DNA of 64,000 nt from an uncultured Granulosicoccaceae bacterium (GCA_937957915.1 CALGNZ010000022.1:1-64000), one strand, 5' to 3'. Shown: positions 1 to 11,012, counted from the stretch's first letter. Notes: a model not told the origin generated them from the sequence alone. Translations and numbers: made by a program.

Positions 1-801
1 TTAGATGTCCATGGAAATATCGTCGTTGGCCATCACCATATCCATGTCTACGCCCTCATAGAAATCAAAAATTGTCTCGATCACCTTGTCCGGATCATCC
101 TCAATGGTAAAGAGGTCCAGATCCGATTCGCTGATGGTGCCCATTTTCAACATCGAGTCTCGCAGCCAGTCTACAAATCCGTCCCAAAACTCGTGGCCAA
201 CAAGTACCACCGGAATTTTCCGCGACTTGCCCGTCTGGATGAGTGTCAGGATCTCGGCCATTTCGTCAAGCGTACCGAAGCCACCTGGCATGACTACGTA
301 GGCGGATGCATATTTGACAAACATCACTTTGCGCGCGAAAAAGTACTTGAAAGTGATGCCGATATCCTGGTAGGGATTGCCTGATTGCTCAAATGGCAAC
401 TGTATGTTGAGGCCAACACTGGCAGATTTGCCGGCAAAGGCGCCTCGGTTTGAAGCTTCCATTATGCCCGGGCCGCCTCCGCTGACCACCGCAAACCCTG
501 CGTCAGACAGTTTGCGGGATATCTCCTCGATCAATACCGAGTACTTGTGGTCGGGTGAAAACCTTGCCGAGCCGAACACGCTGACAGACGGGCTGATTGA
601 GGCGAGTTTCTGAAACCCTTCAACGAACTCGGCCATGATTTGAAAGATTTTCCAGGACTCGCGACTCAGTGCGCGATCGATATCGGCTGCCTGTTGTAAT
701 TGGGGTTTTCTTTTTATTGCCGGTTTCATCTGCTGAACTGTGATCCTGCGTTGTGTGTGCAGCCGCCAGATATTGTCTTGCCGCCTGTTGGCTTGCAACA
801 T
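1..801 (-). CDS. LOG family / TIGR00730-type (lysine decarboxylase-like) Rossmann protein
   Basis: Translation has VFGSARFS, VVSGGGPGIMEASNRGA and PGGFGTLDEMAE, the LOG family signature; an internal Met may be the true start. Confidence 0.88.
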   Translation of the reverse strand: MLQANRRQDNIWRLHTQRRITVQQMKPAIKRKPQLQQAADIDRALSRESWKIFQIMAEFVEGFQKLASISPSVSVFGSARFSPDHKYSVLIEEISRKLSDAGFAVVSGGGPGIMEASNRGAFAGKSASVGLNIQLPFEQSGNPYQDIGITFKYFFARKVMFVKYASAYVVMPGGFGTLDEMAEILTLIQTGKSRKIPVVLVGHEFWDGFVDWLRDSMLKMGTISESDLDLFTIEDDPDKVIETIFDFYEGVDMDMVMANDDISMDI

Positions 802-1014
802 TGCGCGGTTGCCGTCTCGGCGACCATGCTATACCTTTGCGTCTGAACTATTGAGTCAATCCTGGACTACCCAGAATACTGTCTGCCGAACATTACTGTC
901 CTGGCACTGGTTACGCCGAGCAAACTGCGGGAAGCCCGATAGTGTAACCGAACTGTGGTTTGCCTTGCTCGCAACCTGTTGAACCTTTCACCTAACTAAA
1001 AAATCAGGTTTTGT

Positions 1015-3732
1015 ATGTCAGATGCTGCTCCGCTTGTACTGGTCGATGGGTCTTCCTATCTGTTCCGTGCGTTTCATGCATTGCCGCCCCTGACCAATAA
1101 GAAGGGGGAGCCTACCGGCGCCATGCTCGGTGTCATTAATATGCTGCGACGCCTGCTGGAAAATTATCATCCAACGCATATGGCGGTTGTTTTTGATGCC
1201 AAGGGCAAAACGTTTCGCAATGATATGTATGCCGAGTACAAGGCAACACGACCACCAATGCCGGACGATTTGAGAGCACAGATTGAGCCACTTCACGAAA
1301 TTATCCGCACGATGGGGTTGCCACTGCTGAGCATTTCAGGGGTGGAAGCTGACGATGTGATAGGTACGTTGTCAGATCAGGCTGCAAAGCAGGGTCGCAA
1401 GGTGATTATATCGACCAGCGACAAAGATCTGGCCCAACTGGTCAATGAGCATGTCACCCTGATTAATACCATGAGCAACACGACCCTTGATATTGAGGGC
1501 GTGGTAGAAAAATTTGGCGTGCCACCGAATCGTATCATTGATTATCTGGCACTCGTGGGTGACACCTCTGACAATATACCCGGTGTTGTGAAATGTGGTC
1601 CGAAGACGGCGGTTAAATGGTTGGGTCTGTACGACAGTTTCGAGGGAGTCGTTGCTCATGCTGACGAGGTCAAGGGTAAAATTGGCGAGAATCTGCGGGC
1701 TGCGATACCCACACTGCCACTATCTTACGAACTGGCTACGATCAAACTCGATGTTGAGCTGGAGCAGACCATAGATGAGCTGGTTATCACTGAACCAGAC
1801 GCGGATACACTCAAACCTCTGTTGCAGCGGTATGAATTCAAATCGTGGCTGAATGAGCTCGAGGGAAAGCAAGGTTCCACAGCGAACGTTGCGCATGCCA
1901 TACCCAAACTCCCCAAAATCGATAAGAGAAATTACCAGCAGGTAGACAGTACAGAAGATCTTGACCAGTGGATAAGCAGGATTGAGTCGGCGGGCATTTT
2001 TTCTTTTGATACCGAGACCACCAGTCTTTACTACATGGACGCGGAAATAGTGGGGTTGTCTTTTGCGGTGGAAATGGGGCAGGCGGCCTATGTGCCGCTG
2101 GCACATGATTACGAAGGGGCGCCTCAGCAACTTGACCGCGACGAGACACTCGGCAAACTAAAACCCTTGCTTGAGAGCGACAAGATTAAAAAGATTGGTC
2201 AAAACCTGAAGTACGATCAAAACGTTTTAATGAACTACGGGATAGAACTGAGGGGCATTGAGCACGACACGATGCTTGCCTCCTATGTTGTTGACTCCGC
2301 TGCTAATCGACACGATATGGATGTGCTGGCTAAAAAGTACCTTGATACCAGCACCATTCATTTCGAAGATGTTGCTGGTAAGGGTAAAAAGCAGCTGACG
2401 TTTAACCAGGTTGAAGTCGACAAGGCGACAGAGTATGCCGCGGAAGATGCTGATATTGTACTTCAGCTGCATAATGTCCTTTGGAAAATGCTGGAGCCGG
2501 AAACGAAACTGGCGACCATCTACAGGGATATTGAAATACCGTTGTCCAGAGTGCTGTCGACTGTAGAGCGTACCGGAGTTGCCATTGATGCAGAATTGCT
2601 CGCCATCCAAAGCGAAGAACTGAAGTCGACGATAAAAGAACTTGAGTCCCGCGCCCATGAAGTTGCAGGCAAAGAGTTCAACCTGGCGTCGTCCAAGCAG
2701 ATTGGTGATCTTCTCTACAATGTGATGGAAATTCCGGTAATCAGGAAGACGCCCAAGGGCCAGCCGTCAACAGCAGAAGATGTGTTGGAGCAACTGGCAC
2801 AGGACTATCCATTGCCCAAGTTGATACTCGAGCATCGCAGTCTGAGTAAGCTTAAGTCAACATACACCGACAAACTGCCGTTGCAGATTAACGAGCGCAC
2901 GGGCCGGGTACATACGTCCTACCATCAGGCTGTGGCGTCGACTGGTCGATTGTCTTCCGCAGACCCCAATTTACAGAACATTCCAATCAGAACTCATGAG
3001 GGTCGTCGGATACGAGAAGCGTTTATTGCCCCGGTTGATAGCGTATTGCTGGCAGCTGATTATTCGCAAATTGAACTTCGCATCATGGCGCATTTGTCAG
3101 GTGACGAGAATCTGCTCACCGCCTTTGCCGAGGACAAGGATATCCATAGTGCCACTGCATCCGAAGTGTTCGGCATGGCACTTGACGCCGTAGATGCAGA
3201 CTCGCGGCGGGCCGCAAAAGCCATTAACTTCGGATTAATTTATGGCATGTCAGCGTTCGGGCTGGGTAAACAGCTGGATATCCCTCGGGGCGAGGCTCAG
3301 GAATATATGAACCTGTATTTTGAGCGATATCCTGGTGTGAAAAAATATATGGACAGCACCAAGCTCAATGCCAAACACGAGGGCTTTGTCGAGACAGTAT
3401 TTGGCCGCAGACTCTACTTGCCCGATATCAACTCGAGTCGTTATCAGATGCGACAGTACGCAGAGCGCACGGCAATCAACGCACCGATGCAGGGCACTGC
3501 TGCCGATATCATCAAAAAAGCGATGATTGGTGTTGATCAGTGGCTGACGGAGAGTAAAGTCGATGCCCGTGTGATCATGCAGGTACACGATGAGCTGGTA
3601 CTTGAAGTAGCGAAGTCGGATGTGAAAAAAGTAACGAGTGCGGTGAGTGAAATTATGCGCGGTGCGGCGGAGCTGGTGGTGCCGCTTGAGGTAGAAATTG
3701 GTACCGGTGACAACTGGCAGGAAGCGCACTGA
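1015..3732 (+). CDS. polA: DNA polymerase I
   Basis: 905 aa with 5' nuclease, 3'-5' exonuclease (FDTETTSL) and polymerase motifs (DYSQIELRIMAHLSGD, RRAAKAINFGLIYGMSAFGL, QVHDELVLEV). Confidence 0.98.
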   Translation: MSDAAPLVLVDGSSYLFRAFHALPPLTNKKGEPTGAMLGVINMLRRLLENYHPTHMAVVFDAKGKTFRNDMYAEYKATRPPMPDDLRAQIEPLHEIIRTMGLPLLSISGVEADDVIGTLSDQAAKQGRKVIISTSDKDLAQLVNEHVTLINTMSNTTLDIEGVVEKFGVPPNRIIDYLALVGDTSDNIPGVVKCGPKTAVKWLGLYDSFEGVVAHADEVKGKIGENLRAAIPTLPLSYELATIKLDVELEQTIDELVITEPDADTLKPLLQRYEFKSWLNELEGKQGSTANVAHAIPKLPKIDKRNYQQVDSTEDLDQWISRIESAGIFSFDTETTSLYYMDAEIVGLSFAVEMGQAAYVPLAHDYEGAPQQLDRDETLGKLKPLLESDKIKKIGQNLKYDQNVLMNYGIELRGIEHDTMLASYVVDSAANRHDMDVLAKKYLDTSTIHFEDVAGKGKKQLTFNQVEVDKATEYAAEDADIVLQLHNVLWKMLEPETKLATIYRDIEIPLSRVLSTVERTGVAIDAELLAIQSEELKSTIKELESRAHEVAGKEFNLASSKQIGDLLYNVMEIPVIRKTPKGQPSTAEDVLEQLAQDYPLPKLILEHRSLSKLKSTYTDKLPLQINERTGRVHTSYHQAVASTGRLSSADPNLQNIPIRTHEGRRIREAFIAPVDSVLLAADYSQIELRIMAHLSGDENLLTAFAEDKDIHSATASEVFGMALDAVDADSRRAAKAINFGLIYGMSAFGLGKQLDIPRGEAQEYMNLYFERYPGVKKYMDSTKLNAKHEGFVETVFGRRLYLPDINSSRYQMRQYAERTAINAPMQGTAADIIKKAMIGVDQWLTESKVDARVIMQVHDELVLEVAKSDVKKVTSAVSEIMRGAAELVVPLEVEIGTGDNWQEAH

Positions 3733-4883
3733 TGTCCGTAGATTCATCCAGCAAGGCCACCATTGCTGCTAAAGCCGGTCATTTTCTGGATGTAAATACC
3801 GGTGCGGTGGTGCCGGAGATACAACCGTCGACAACCTTTGCCAGAGATGATCGCTACCAGTTGATCGATCCGGCTAATACCTATGCGCGGGATGCAAGTC
3901 CGTCCTTCGTCTATGCGGAGCGCGTGCTTGCGGAACTCGAGAATGGTGATGAATGCAGGCTGTTTGCTTCGGGCATGGCGGCGATCGCCGCTATCTTCTA
4001 TACACTGAAGCCCGGTAGTCATGTGGTGTTGCCTGACTCAATGTATTGGGGAGCAAAGAGCTGGATTCACGCCCATTGCCACCGACAGGATATCTTCCTC
4101 AGTCAGTATCACGCAGCTGACGCCGATTCTATTGTAGATGCGATCGCGGGTTACAACTCTACGCAGTTAGTGTGGGTAGAGACACCATCCAACCCGATGA
4201 TGCATGTCACCGATATCGAACTGGCCGCCAGCCACGCTCACGACGCTGGCGCACTGCTGGTGGTGGATAGTACGGCCAGTACGCCGGTCATCACACAGCC
4301 ATTGGATCTGGGGGCAGATTTAGTTGTTCATTCAGCAACAAAGGCGCTCAATGGTCACAGCGATGTTCTGGCTGGTGCGATCGTTACAGCAGATTCGCAT
4401 GATCTGTGGCTGGCTGTTTGTGCGGAACGCGCCGGTGCAGGTGCGGTGCCTGGTACTTTCGAGTCGTGGCTTTTGCTCAGAGGAATGCGCACGTTGTTTG
4501 TGCGAGTTAACGCCGCGATGAAAAGCGCTATGGCGATAGCCGAGTTTTTACAGAGTCATTCGGCAATAGAGGCGGTGCTGTATCCCGGTCTTGTAAATCA
4601 TCCGGGTCACGACATCGCCAGTCGGCAAATGCAAGGTGGATACGGGAGCCTGTTATCCTTTCTGGTTAATGGCGACAGCACTACGGCATTATCGGTAGCC
4701 GGCAAACTGCAATTGATCACCAGTGCCACGTCGTTGGGAGGAGTCGAGACTCTGATAGAGCATCGCCACACCCTCGAGCCAGAGGAAAATGCAATTCCCG
4801 AAAATCTGCTCAGACTGTCTGTTGGCATTGAATCTGTCGAAGATCTGATCAATGACCTTGATCAGGCGCTGCGTGGGATCTAG
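3732..4883 (+). CDS. Cys/Met metabolism PLP-dependent enzyme (cystathionine beta-lyase/gamma-synthase-like)
   Basis: VETPSNPMMHVTDI, VVDSTASTPVITQPLDLGADLVVHSATKALNGHSDVLAGA (PLP lysine context), SVGIESVEDLI; start codon overlaps polA stop (TGATG). Confidence 0.9.
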   Translation: MSVDSSSKATIAAKAGHFLDVNTGAVVPEIQPSTTFARDDRYQLIDPANTYARDASPSFVYAERVLAELENGDECRLFASGMAAIAAIFYTLKPGSHVVLPDSMYWGAKSWIHAHCHRQDIFLSQYHAADADSIVDAIAGYNSTQLVWVETPSNPMMHVTDIELAASHAHDAGALLVVDSTASTPVITQPLDLGADLVVHSATKALNGHSDVLAGAIVTADSHDLWLAVCAERAGAGAVPGTFESWLLLRGMRTLFVRVNAAMKSAMAIAEFLQSHSAIEAVLYPGLVNHPGHDIASRQMQGGYGSLLSFLVNGDSTTALSVAGKLQLITSATSLGGVETLIEHRHTLEPEENAIPENLLRLSVGIESVEDLINDLDQALRGI

Positions 4884-4909
4884 CCTGCATTAATCACGAG
4901 GCGCGTCGG

Positions 4910-6325
4910 TCAGGCAACGTCCTGCACCAGTAACGGTTGTGGTTCGGTGCTGGCTTCTATCTGCTTTTCGATTGCCTTGATCATCTTGCTGGCGATATCC
5001 TGACCAGTGGCGGCTTCAATTCCCTCCAGTCCCGGTGATGAATTGACCTCGAGCAACAACGGGCCCCTGCGACTGCGAATAATATCGACGCCGGCTATAT
5101 CCAGATTGAGAGTTTTAACCGCTTTGATCGCAAGGCTTTCTTCTTCAGGGCTGATTTCGATCAGTTTGGCCTCACCGCCACGATGCAGGTTGGCTCTAAA
5201 TTCACCGGGTGCAGCGCTTCTTTGAATTGAAGCTGCAACCTTGCCATCGATCATAAAGCATCGAATATCTTTGCCGGATGCCTCTTCGATGTATTCCTGC
5301 ACCAGTAAATTGGCGCGCAATGATTTCATCGCATTGATGACACTTTCTGCGGCTTTGGTCGTTTCGGCAAGCACAACACCTCGACCCTGGGTGCCCTCCA
5401 GCAACTTCACAATCAGCGGCGCGCCGCCGACCATTTCGATCAGATTGTCGGTGTCATTGGGTGAACTGGCAAAGCCGGTTATCGGAATATCCAGCCCCTG
5501 TTTTTGCAGCAACTGCAGAGAGTAAAGTTTGTCTCGCGACTGGGTTATCGAGTCCGCATTGTTGAGGCACAACACGCCAAGACTCTCGAAGTGTCGGGTA
5601 ATAGCACACCCGTAAAATGTATTTGAAGGGCGTATGCGCGGGATGATAGCGTCAAGGTTATTCAGTACCCGGCCGTCGCGATAGTGGACAGCGGGACTGT
5701 CCGCATCAAGCTTCATATAGCATTGCCTGATGTTTAAAAAAGTCATTTCATGACCGAGTTTTTCACCAGCTTCCAGCAAGCGTCGGTTGCTGTAGAGCTT
5801 AGGGTCACTGGCCAGCAGGCCAATCTTCAGGCCGTCATCGCGATTAGGTGATGACTTGCCGTAGAGTAATTCTATATCGGCTTCACTGACATCACCGAGT
5901 AGGAATTCTTCCTCTGAATCTACCAGTATGCGACCACTCATCGCCTCCCGGCCCAGCAACATTCGAAACCCCATCGCATCTCTGTTTGCCAGCGTTAATT
6001 CAATATCCCATGTGTATCCATTGAGGGTCAGAGGTGTGCGAATAACGAATCTTTTTTCGGTTGCACCATTTGAGCTTCTTATGACCCGGCGACCAACGAT
6101 CGGTGCTTCGCAGCGGATAGTGGCGCGTCGACTCTTTTGCAAAGGGTGAATGTCGAACCGAACCCATTGATCAGAGTTTCTGGTAAAAGGCTCGATGTTA
6201 AAAGCATGGATTGCCGACGTTTTTGCGCCGGAGTCAACGCGAGCTTTGACCGCGGCTACATCAAGTTGTGGCAGTGCGCACCACTCTTGTGATCCTGCGA
6301 CAAATTTATTAGGGAGATTCTGCAT
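4910..6325 (-). CDS. RimK-type ATP-grasp ligase fused to an N-terminal RimB/ATP-dependent Zn protease-like (retropepsin-like) domain
   Basis: N-terminus AAVKARVDSGAKTSAIHAFNIEPF...LLGREAM (RimB-like), C-terminal ATP-grasp (LVQEYIEEASGKDIRCFMIDG, LLLEVNSSPGLEGIE); start moved to Met at 6325 within ORF 4910..6442. Confidence 0.85.
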   Translation of the reverse strand: MQNLPNKFVAGSQEWCALPQLDVAAVKARVDSGAKTSAIHAFNIEPFTRNSDQWVRFDIHPLQKSRRATIRCEAPIVGRRVIRSSNGATEKRFVIRTPLTLNGYTWDIELTLANRDAMGFRMLLGREAMSGRILVDSEEEFLLGDVSEADIELLYGKSSPNRDDGLKIGLLASDPKLYSNRRLLEAGEKLGHEMTFLNIRQCYMKLDADSPAVHYRDGRVLNNLDAIIPRIRPSNTFYGCAITRHFESLGVLCLNNADSITQSRDKLYSLQLLQKQGLDIPITGFASSPNDTDNLIEMVGGAPLIVKLLEGTQGRGVVLAETTKAAESVINAMKSLRANLLVQEYIEEASGKDIRCFMIDGKVAASIQRSAAPGEFRANLHRGGEAKLIEISPEEESLAIKAVKTLNLDIAGVDIIRSRRGPLLLEVNSSPGLEGIEAATGQDIASKMIKAIEKQIEASTEPQPLLVQDVA

Positions 6326-6883
6326 AGTTACGAAGATTACACTCGGGAATAAAACGTCAGCACGTCTGACGGAGCAAAATAGTTGATCCTGTACTTTATG
6401 TGACGTAGTGCAAGGTTTAGACCGTGGACCCTGAGTCGTCAATGACGATCGCGAAATAATATTGACTGTTGATTTGTTACCAAATGGTGTGTTGGGTGTT
6501 TGACGCTGATAACTTCGTGTAAAAGTGATGCAGGCTTGGTTGGCAGCCTGCTAACAGGTATGTTTATCGGGTTTGGTCGCTAGAGCGCATCAGAGAAAGG
6601 TGATGTATTAATAATGACGTCACCGCTTTGGCGCAATAATGAAATTCTGTATACAGACCTGAAACAGTTAGAAATGCTGTCTTTGTGGTAGATCACAAAT
6701 TCGGTTACGGAGGATTACAAGCGGCTAAAAGCATGGGGCAAGTCCGCTTTGGGTGCCCAATAAGCAGTTATTCTCGCGCCATGGCGAGAAAGCAAATCTT
6801 TCGTGAGCGATGCACCCGTTAGCAGAAACAATCGCTACAAAAATAAAAAGATGTTCAACACTATTTCCTGATTCGGAATAAAA

Positions 6884-7840
6884 ATGACAACAAGTAAAGC
6901 CGGTACCAGTCCTGACAGTGATCAATCTGACATCTCAAACAAAGGTCTGTATCTTCTTTCAAATTTGGGCAGTTACTTTCGCAAAAAGTACAAGAGCGTA
7001 CGCGAACTTAACGATGCGGAATTTTTATCTCTTTTTGATATTCCATCTGTCAACCGCCGAATAGATAATCGTTTTAACATCAAATCCACGGCAGCACTGG
7101 TGCAGCACTTTCACGCCAGAACAAAGGAAGATTGGTTACAACCTCCTGTTTGGCTAAACGATTTGGCTTTTAACACGGAAAAAGCAACGGATGACGAATT
7201 GCTAGCCAGAGCAGATCAGGTTCTGGATCTGGATCTGGAGTGGAGTGGCGTACCTCCTGAGTTAAACAGGTTCGGTGAGATTGACTGGCAGAAAAACATT
7301 CTACAAAACCGCGAATGGCTCTATCGTATAAACAGACATAGCTGGTGGCCACTTTTGGGGCATGCGTATAGAAGAAGCGGTGATGAGCGGTACGCAAAAG
7401 CCTTCGCCCAGCAGTTCACCGCCTGGGTTGGTGATAATGATGCCGCCGAATATGTCGATGATTCACCTCATATTTGGTCGAACAAACAGATAGCCCTTCG
7501 TTTGCGAGTCAGTTGGATACCCGCGTTTGGCATGTTTTACGAGTCGCCTTATTTTAATACCAGTCGAAAGCTACTGATGTTGCGCTCAATTTTCGATCAG
7601 GCTCGTGTACTTAAGAAGAACAATGGCAGCGATAGCCTGTTGCTCAACGGAGGGTTGGTGAGCGCGGGTATTACCTTTCCGGAATTGCGCGAAGCCGAGC
7701 ATTGGCGAGATACCGCAATTCAGCGTTGTCGTGAATATCTAAGAGCTGATGCCTCGGTCGAGACTGACAGTTCAGACTTGCGGCGATCGAATAACTTACT
7801 CGCGTTCAGTGACATGGAATTAGAAGCGGACGCTTGTTGA
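6884..7840 (+). CDS. Heparinase II/III N-terminal (alpha/alpha toroid)-like protein, lacking the C-terminal beta domain
   Basis: NRHSWWPLLGHAYRRSGDERYAKAFAQQFTAWVGDN...WSNKQIALRLRVSWIPAFGMF...NGGLVSAGITFPELREAEHWRDTAIQRCREYL resembles the heparinase II/III N domain; ends after 318 aa. Confidence 0.6.
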   Translation: MTTSKAGTSPDSDQSDISNKGLYLLSNLGSYFRKKYKSVRELNDAEFLSLFDIPSVNRRIDNRFNIKSTAALVQHFHARTKEDWLQPPVWLNDLAFNTEKATDDELLARADQVLDLDLEWSGVPPELNRFGEIDWQKNILQNREWLYRINRHSWWPLLGHAYRRSGDERYAKAFAQQFTAWVGDNDAAEYVDDSPHIWSNKQIALRLRVSWIPAFGMFYESPYFNTSRKLLMLRSIFDQARVLKKNNGSDSLLLNGGLVSAGITFPELREAEHWRDTAIQRCREYLRADASVETDSSDLRRSNNLLAFSDMELEADAC

Positions 7841-7962
7841 TTTAGCGCTCTGCGGCGTGCATGTTAGTGGACCTTAATTTTTGTCTGTAGTCGAAGCCTG
7901 AGGGCAGGGAAGCAGAACCCCCTGTCCTGTGCAAGGCACCGGTAGCTATAACCCACCCTGAG

Positions 7963-10017
7963 TTACCCAGAAGGGTGGCTACCGACACTCCCCAGTTGCG
8001 ATAGTATCGTTTTCATCTCCCGAGCAAACTGATTCCTCGTTCCTGCATTGACAGCCGCCGCACTGTAGCGACCTTGCTGGTAGGCCTGCAGCAACTCTTG
8101 CAACTTGTTGCCGTGTTCTGGCCACTTGTGCGTTAGCCTTTCTATATAGCTTGTAGGGGTTTCGTAGTTGCCTTGATGAAAACCATGTGTCGCGAATTTG
8201 CGCTGTACACGTCTCCATTGTTTTTCACAGGGATCCGTTTTCCGCCGATGGAAAATTGATCCGGGTAAGATAATCAAGATTGCCCATGCAGCACATGCGA
8301 GCGCAAGGATCACTGCAATGTGCCACCCCTTGGGTTTTTGCAGACCGAGTGACTTCCAAATTGAGTTCTGTGTGCGAGTGTCAAAATCAATGATCCAGTT
8401 TTGCCATTTGTAGTTAATTGCATCCCAGCTGAGTATCGCTGATTTTACAAATGGGAGCTTTGACAGTTGTTGTTGAAAGCCTTGCATCTCATCACCCAAT
8501 GCCGCTGACAGACCGCCTTCAACTCTTTCTATAGCTACCGCAGCAGTGGGATCATAGCGTTTCCATTGCCCGTTGATATAAGCCTCAGCCCACGCATGTG
8601 CATCTGACTGGCGAACTATCATATAGTCCCCATTCATTTCTCCCCCTTGATACCCGGTTATCACACGGGCGGGGATGCCTGCCGCTCTTAGCATAAATAC
8701 GAAGCTGCCGGCGTAGTGCTCACAAAAACCACGACGAGTTGAAAACAGGAAGTCATCAATGCCGTTGTCGCTCAGTTTTTGTGGTTGCAATGTATAGTGA
8801 AATGGCTCTCGGTTGAACCACATAAGAATCTGATTAGCCAGCTGCTCGTCATCAGCGTAGCGCTTTCGGAGCTCAGCCATGTGCTTGCGGGTGACGGGAT
8901 TTGTGTCTGCAACATAGAGTAAGTCGTCCGCTGGTTCGATGGATGGTCTGAATCGATCTGTTAGCGACGACGTGATGCGATATCGATGAGTACCTGTGTG
9001 TTGGCGGGTGGCATTGATTTGTCGCTCGTGGTTTATATGGCCAATAACATTTTTACGACCGTCGGTTCTGCCACTGACTGGAAGCGACGTGGGAGTGTCC
9101 AATGCCAGCAGCCACGGGTTATTGGTCGGTTCCATCATAACCGTATACTCGAGTTGCCGGCTGAGCAATGGGTCCGCAGATAATGCTCGTGGTAATTCGT
9201 AGTGCTGGTTCGCAGTTTCGCTAATAGACCATTCCACTCCATCGAAACCACTCAACACAGGGCCTCGCCAATAGCGGTCGAGGGTCGATGGCGGGTTGCC
9301 CTCAAAGTCAACTCGAAAAGCGACGGCGTTAGATTTAGTCAGGCTGGAAACGCTGCCGGGAACCATGCTGGAAGACAGGCCGGTGACTGCACTCGTTTCG
9401 CTTCCTGTGCCATATCCTGCAGTGGGTAATCTGGGTACCGCCACAAACAGGATTGCAGCTACAGGTATCGCTTGCAAAAATAACTTTGCGGTTACATGAG
9501 TCATATCCCGTAACGACATCGTGTTGGCTCCTCGCTGTAGTGAAAACAGCGCAAGACCAATCATAAACATCGAGGGAATAGCCACAATTGCTGCGGCTAT
9601 CGATTGCCAATAGAAAAATTGTGTCAGCAGCAAAAATGCACAGAGCACGATAATGAGACTGGCGTCGTTTGTTCGTTTGGTTTCAATAAATTTGAAATCT
9701 ACTAACAGGAATAAAAATACCACACAGGGGTCACGAGAGAAAAAATTTCCATAGTGCAGTACGATCGCCACAGCAGAAAGTAGCACCAGAGGTGTCATTA
9801 TCGCCGGCGAGAATTTTATTCTTTTATGCAGTGATGGTGTGAGCCTTATCAGAGCCAGCAGCATGCCGAAAAGCGTAAGCAATAACGGCAGATGAAACAG
9901 CAGGGGCAACTGGGTTACGAGAACAGTTATCCCTAACAACATAAATGTCTGTGGTGGCAGCGGGGGTGACTCAGTGCTGGTTGAGTCGACGGCTGGCGTT
10001 GCGGTGTTTGTTGTCAC
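7963..10017 (-). CDS. TgpA/DUF3488-type membrane transglutaminase-like protein
   Basis: Multiple N-terminal TM segments, then RRGFCEHYAGSFVFMLRAAGIPARVITGYQGGE...DAHAWAEAYINGQWKRYDPTAAV (Cys-His-Asp transglutaminase core). Confidence 0.92.
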   Translation of the reverse strand: MTTNTATPAVDSTSTESPPLPPQTFMLLGITVLVTQLPLLFHLPLLLTLFGMLLALIRLTPSLHKRIKFSPAIMTPLVLLSAVAIVLHYGNFFSRDPCVVFLFLLVDFKFIETKRTNDASLIIVLCAFLLLTQFFYWQSIAAAIVAIPSMFMIGLALFSLQRGANTMSLRDMTHVTAKLFLQAIPVAAILFVAVPRLPTAGYGTGSETSAVTGLSSSMVPGSVSSLTKSNAVAFRVDFEGNPPSTLDRYWRGPVLSGFDGVEWSISETANQHYELPRALSADPLLSRQLEYTVMMEPTNNPWLLALDTPTSLPVSGRTDGRKNVIGHINHERQINATRQHTGTHRYRITSSLTDRFRPSIEPADDLLYVADTNPVTRKHMAELRKRYADDEQLANQILMWFNREPFHYTLQPQKLSDNGIDDFLFSTRRGFCEHYAGSFVFMLRAAGIPARVITGYQGGEMNGDYMIVRQSDAHAWAEAYINGQWKRYDPTAAVAIERVEGGLSAALGDEMQGFQQQLSKLPFVKSAILSWDAINYKWQNWIIDFDTRTQNSIWKSLGLQKPKGWHIAVILALACAAWAILIILPGSIFHRRKTDPCEKQWRRVQRKFATHGFHQGNYETPTSYIERLTHKWPEHGNKLQELLQAYQQGRYSAAAVNAGTRNQFAREMKTILSQLGSVGSHPSG

Positions 10018-10019
10018 TG

Positions 10020-11012
10020 TTATTTGTATTTGTCTGCGTCGAACGTGGCGAGTTGCCGGAGGCAGGATTGTTTGCGGTTAAAGCCACCCTGATTGTTGGT
10101 GTAACCCGGAAGCTCAAAGTCATATGGCAGCGCGTTTTTATCAGCTTCAATAAGCCATGAACACATACGAGATAAACGCTGTTCACGGGTTAGAGTTTTG
10201 TCAATATCACTCCAATGAATGTCCACATTGCAGCTGTCACTTTCCGTTGATTCAAATTCCTTGCTGTACCACTGCCCTCCGCGTGCGACTGTTTTCCATG
10301 CGATTGATGTTGGGTTATCGGTTTCTCGATAGGCCCTCAGTTCCTTGAATTCACGTTCTTCTGATTGCTTTTGGCCGGCCACGTTGCCGGTCTGGTGACT
10401 ACAGAAAGGGGCCAGTGGCCTTTCCTGTTTTGGATATACGTAGCCAGACGAATCGGTGTGCACATAGCCCCAGCCTCGCCACAAACCCAATGGAAAATCA
10501 CTTGAGAACGTGATGCGCCCCAGGTTGTGAATGCCTCGTGATGGGGAGCTCAGCGTCAGGATGGCAACAGCCGAGCGCCCTTTGCGCACGTCAATGCGGT
10601 CGTGACAATCAGTCGTAGCTAAGCCTATCGAGTGACGGGCGCGGTGGCCTGGTTCGGTTAATGTGACTTCGAATTCCAGTGGGCTGTCTGAAAACGTATC
10701 CTTTGCGGTAATCACGGAAAAGGTGATCTTGACCAGGTTCAGATAGGTTGACAGAAGCGTAGAGGCCAGTAATCCAACTAATATGAAGCTGAGCGCATAA
10801 CCCAGATTGAGGCGGTAATTCATCGATGCGAGCAACATTATCGATACAACACCCAAAAACGCCATTCCTCTGCCGGTCGGCAGAATGTAAATCCGTTCGT
10901 GGTGTACCGTTATTGGCAGCCTGTCGTTTGCGTCAGAACGAAAAAAGCGCTGACGCAGTCTTTTTTTCGATTGCCGGACAATAGGTTCGGCGGTTGTCGC
11001 TGTTGTAGCCAT
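10020..11012 (-). CDS. DUF58 domain protein
   Basis: Two TM segments followed by EEREFKELRAYRETDNPTSIAWKTVARGGQWYSKEFE (DUF58-like); sits between moxR-like and tgpA-like genes. Confidence 0.88.
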   Translation of the reverse strand: MATTATTAEPIVRQSKKRLRQRFFRSDANDRLPITVHHERIYILPTGRGMAFLGVVSIMLLASMNYRLNLGYALSFILVGLLASTLLSTYLNLVKITFSVITAKDTFSDSPLEFEVTLTEPGHRARHSIGLATTDCHDRIDVRKGRSAVAILTLSSPSRGIHNLGRITFSSDFPLGLWRGWGYVHTDSSGYVYPKQERPLAPFCSHQTGNVAGQKQSEEREFKELRAYRETDNPTSIAWKTVARGGQWYSKEFESTESDSCNVDIHWSDIDKTLTREQRLSRMCSWLIEADKNALPYDFELPGYTNNQGGFNRKQSCLRQLATFDADKYK

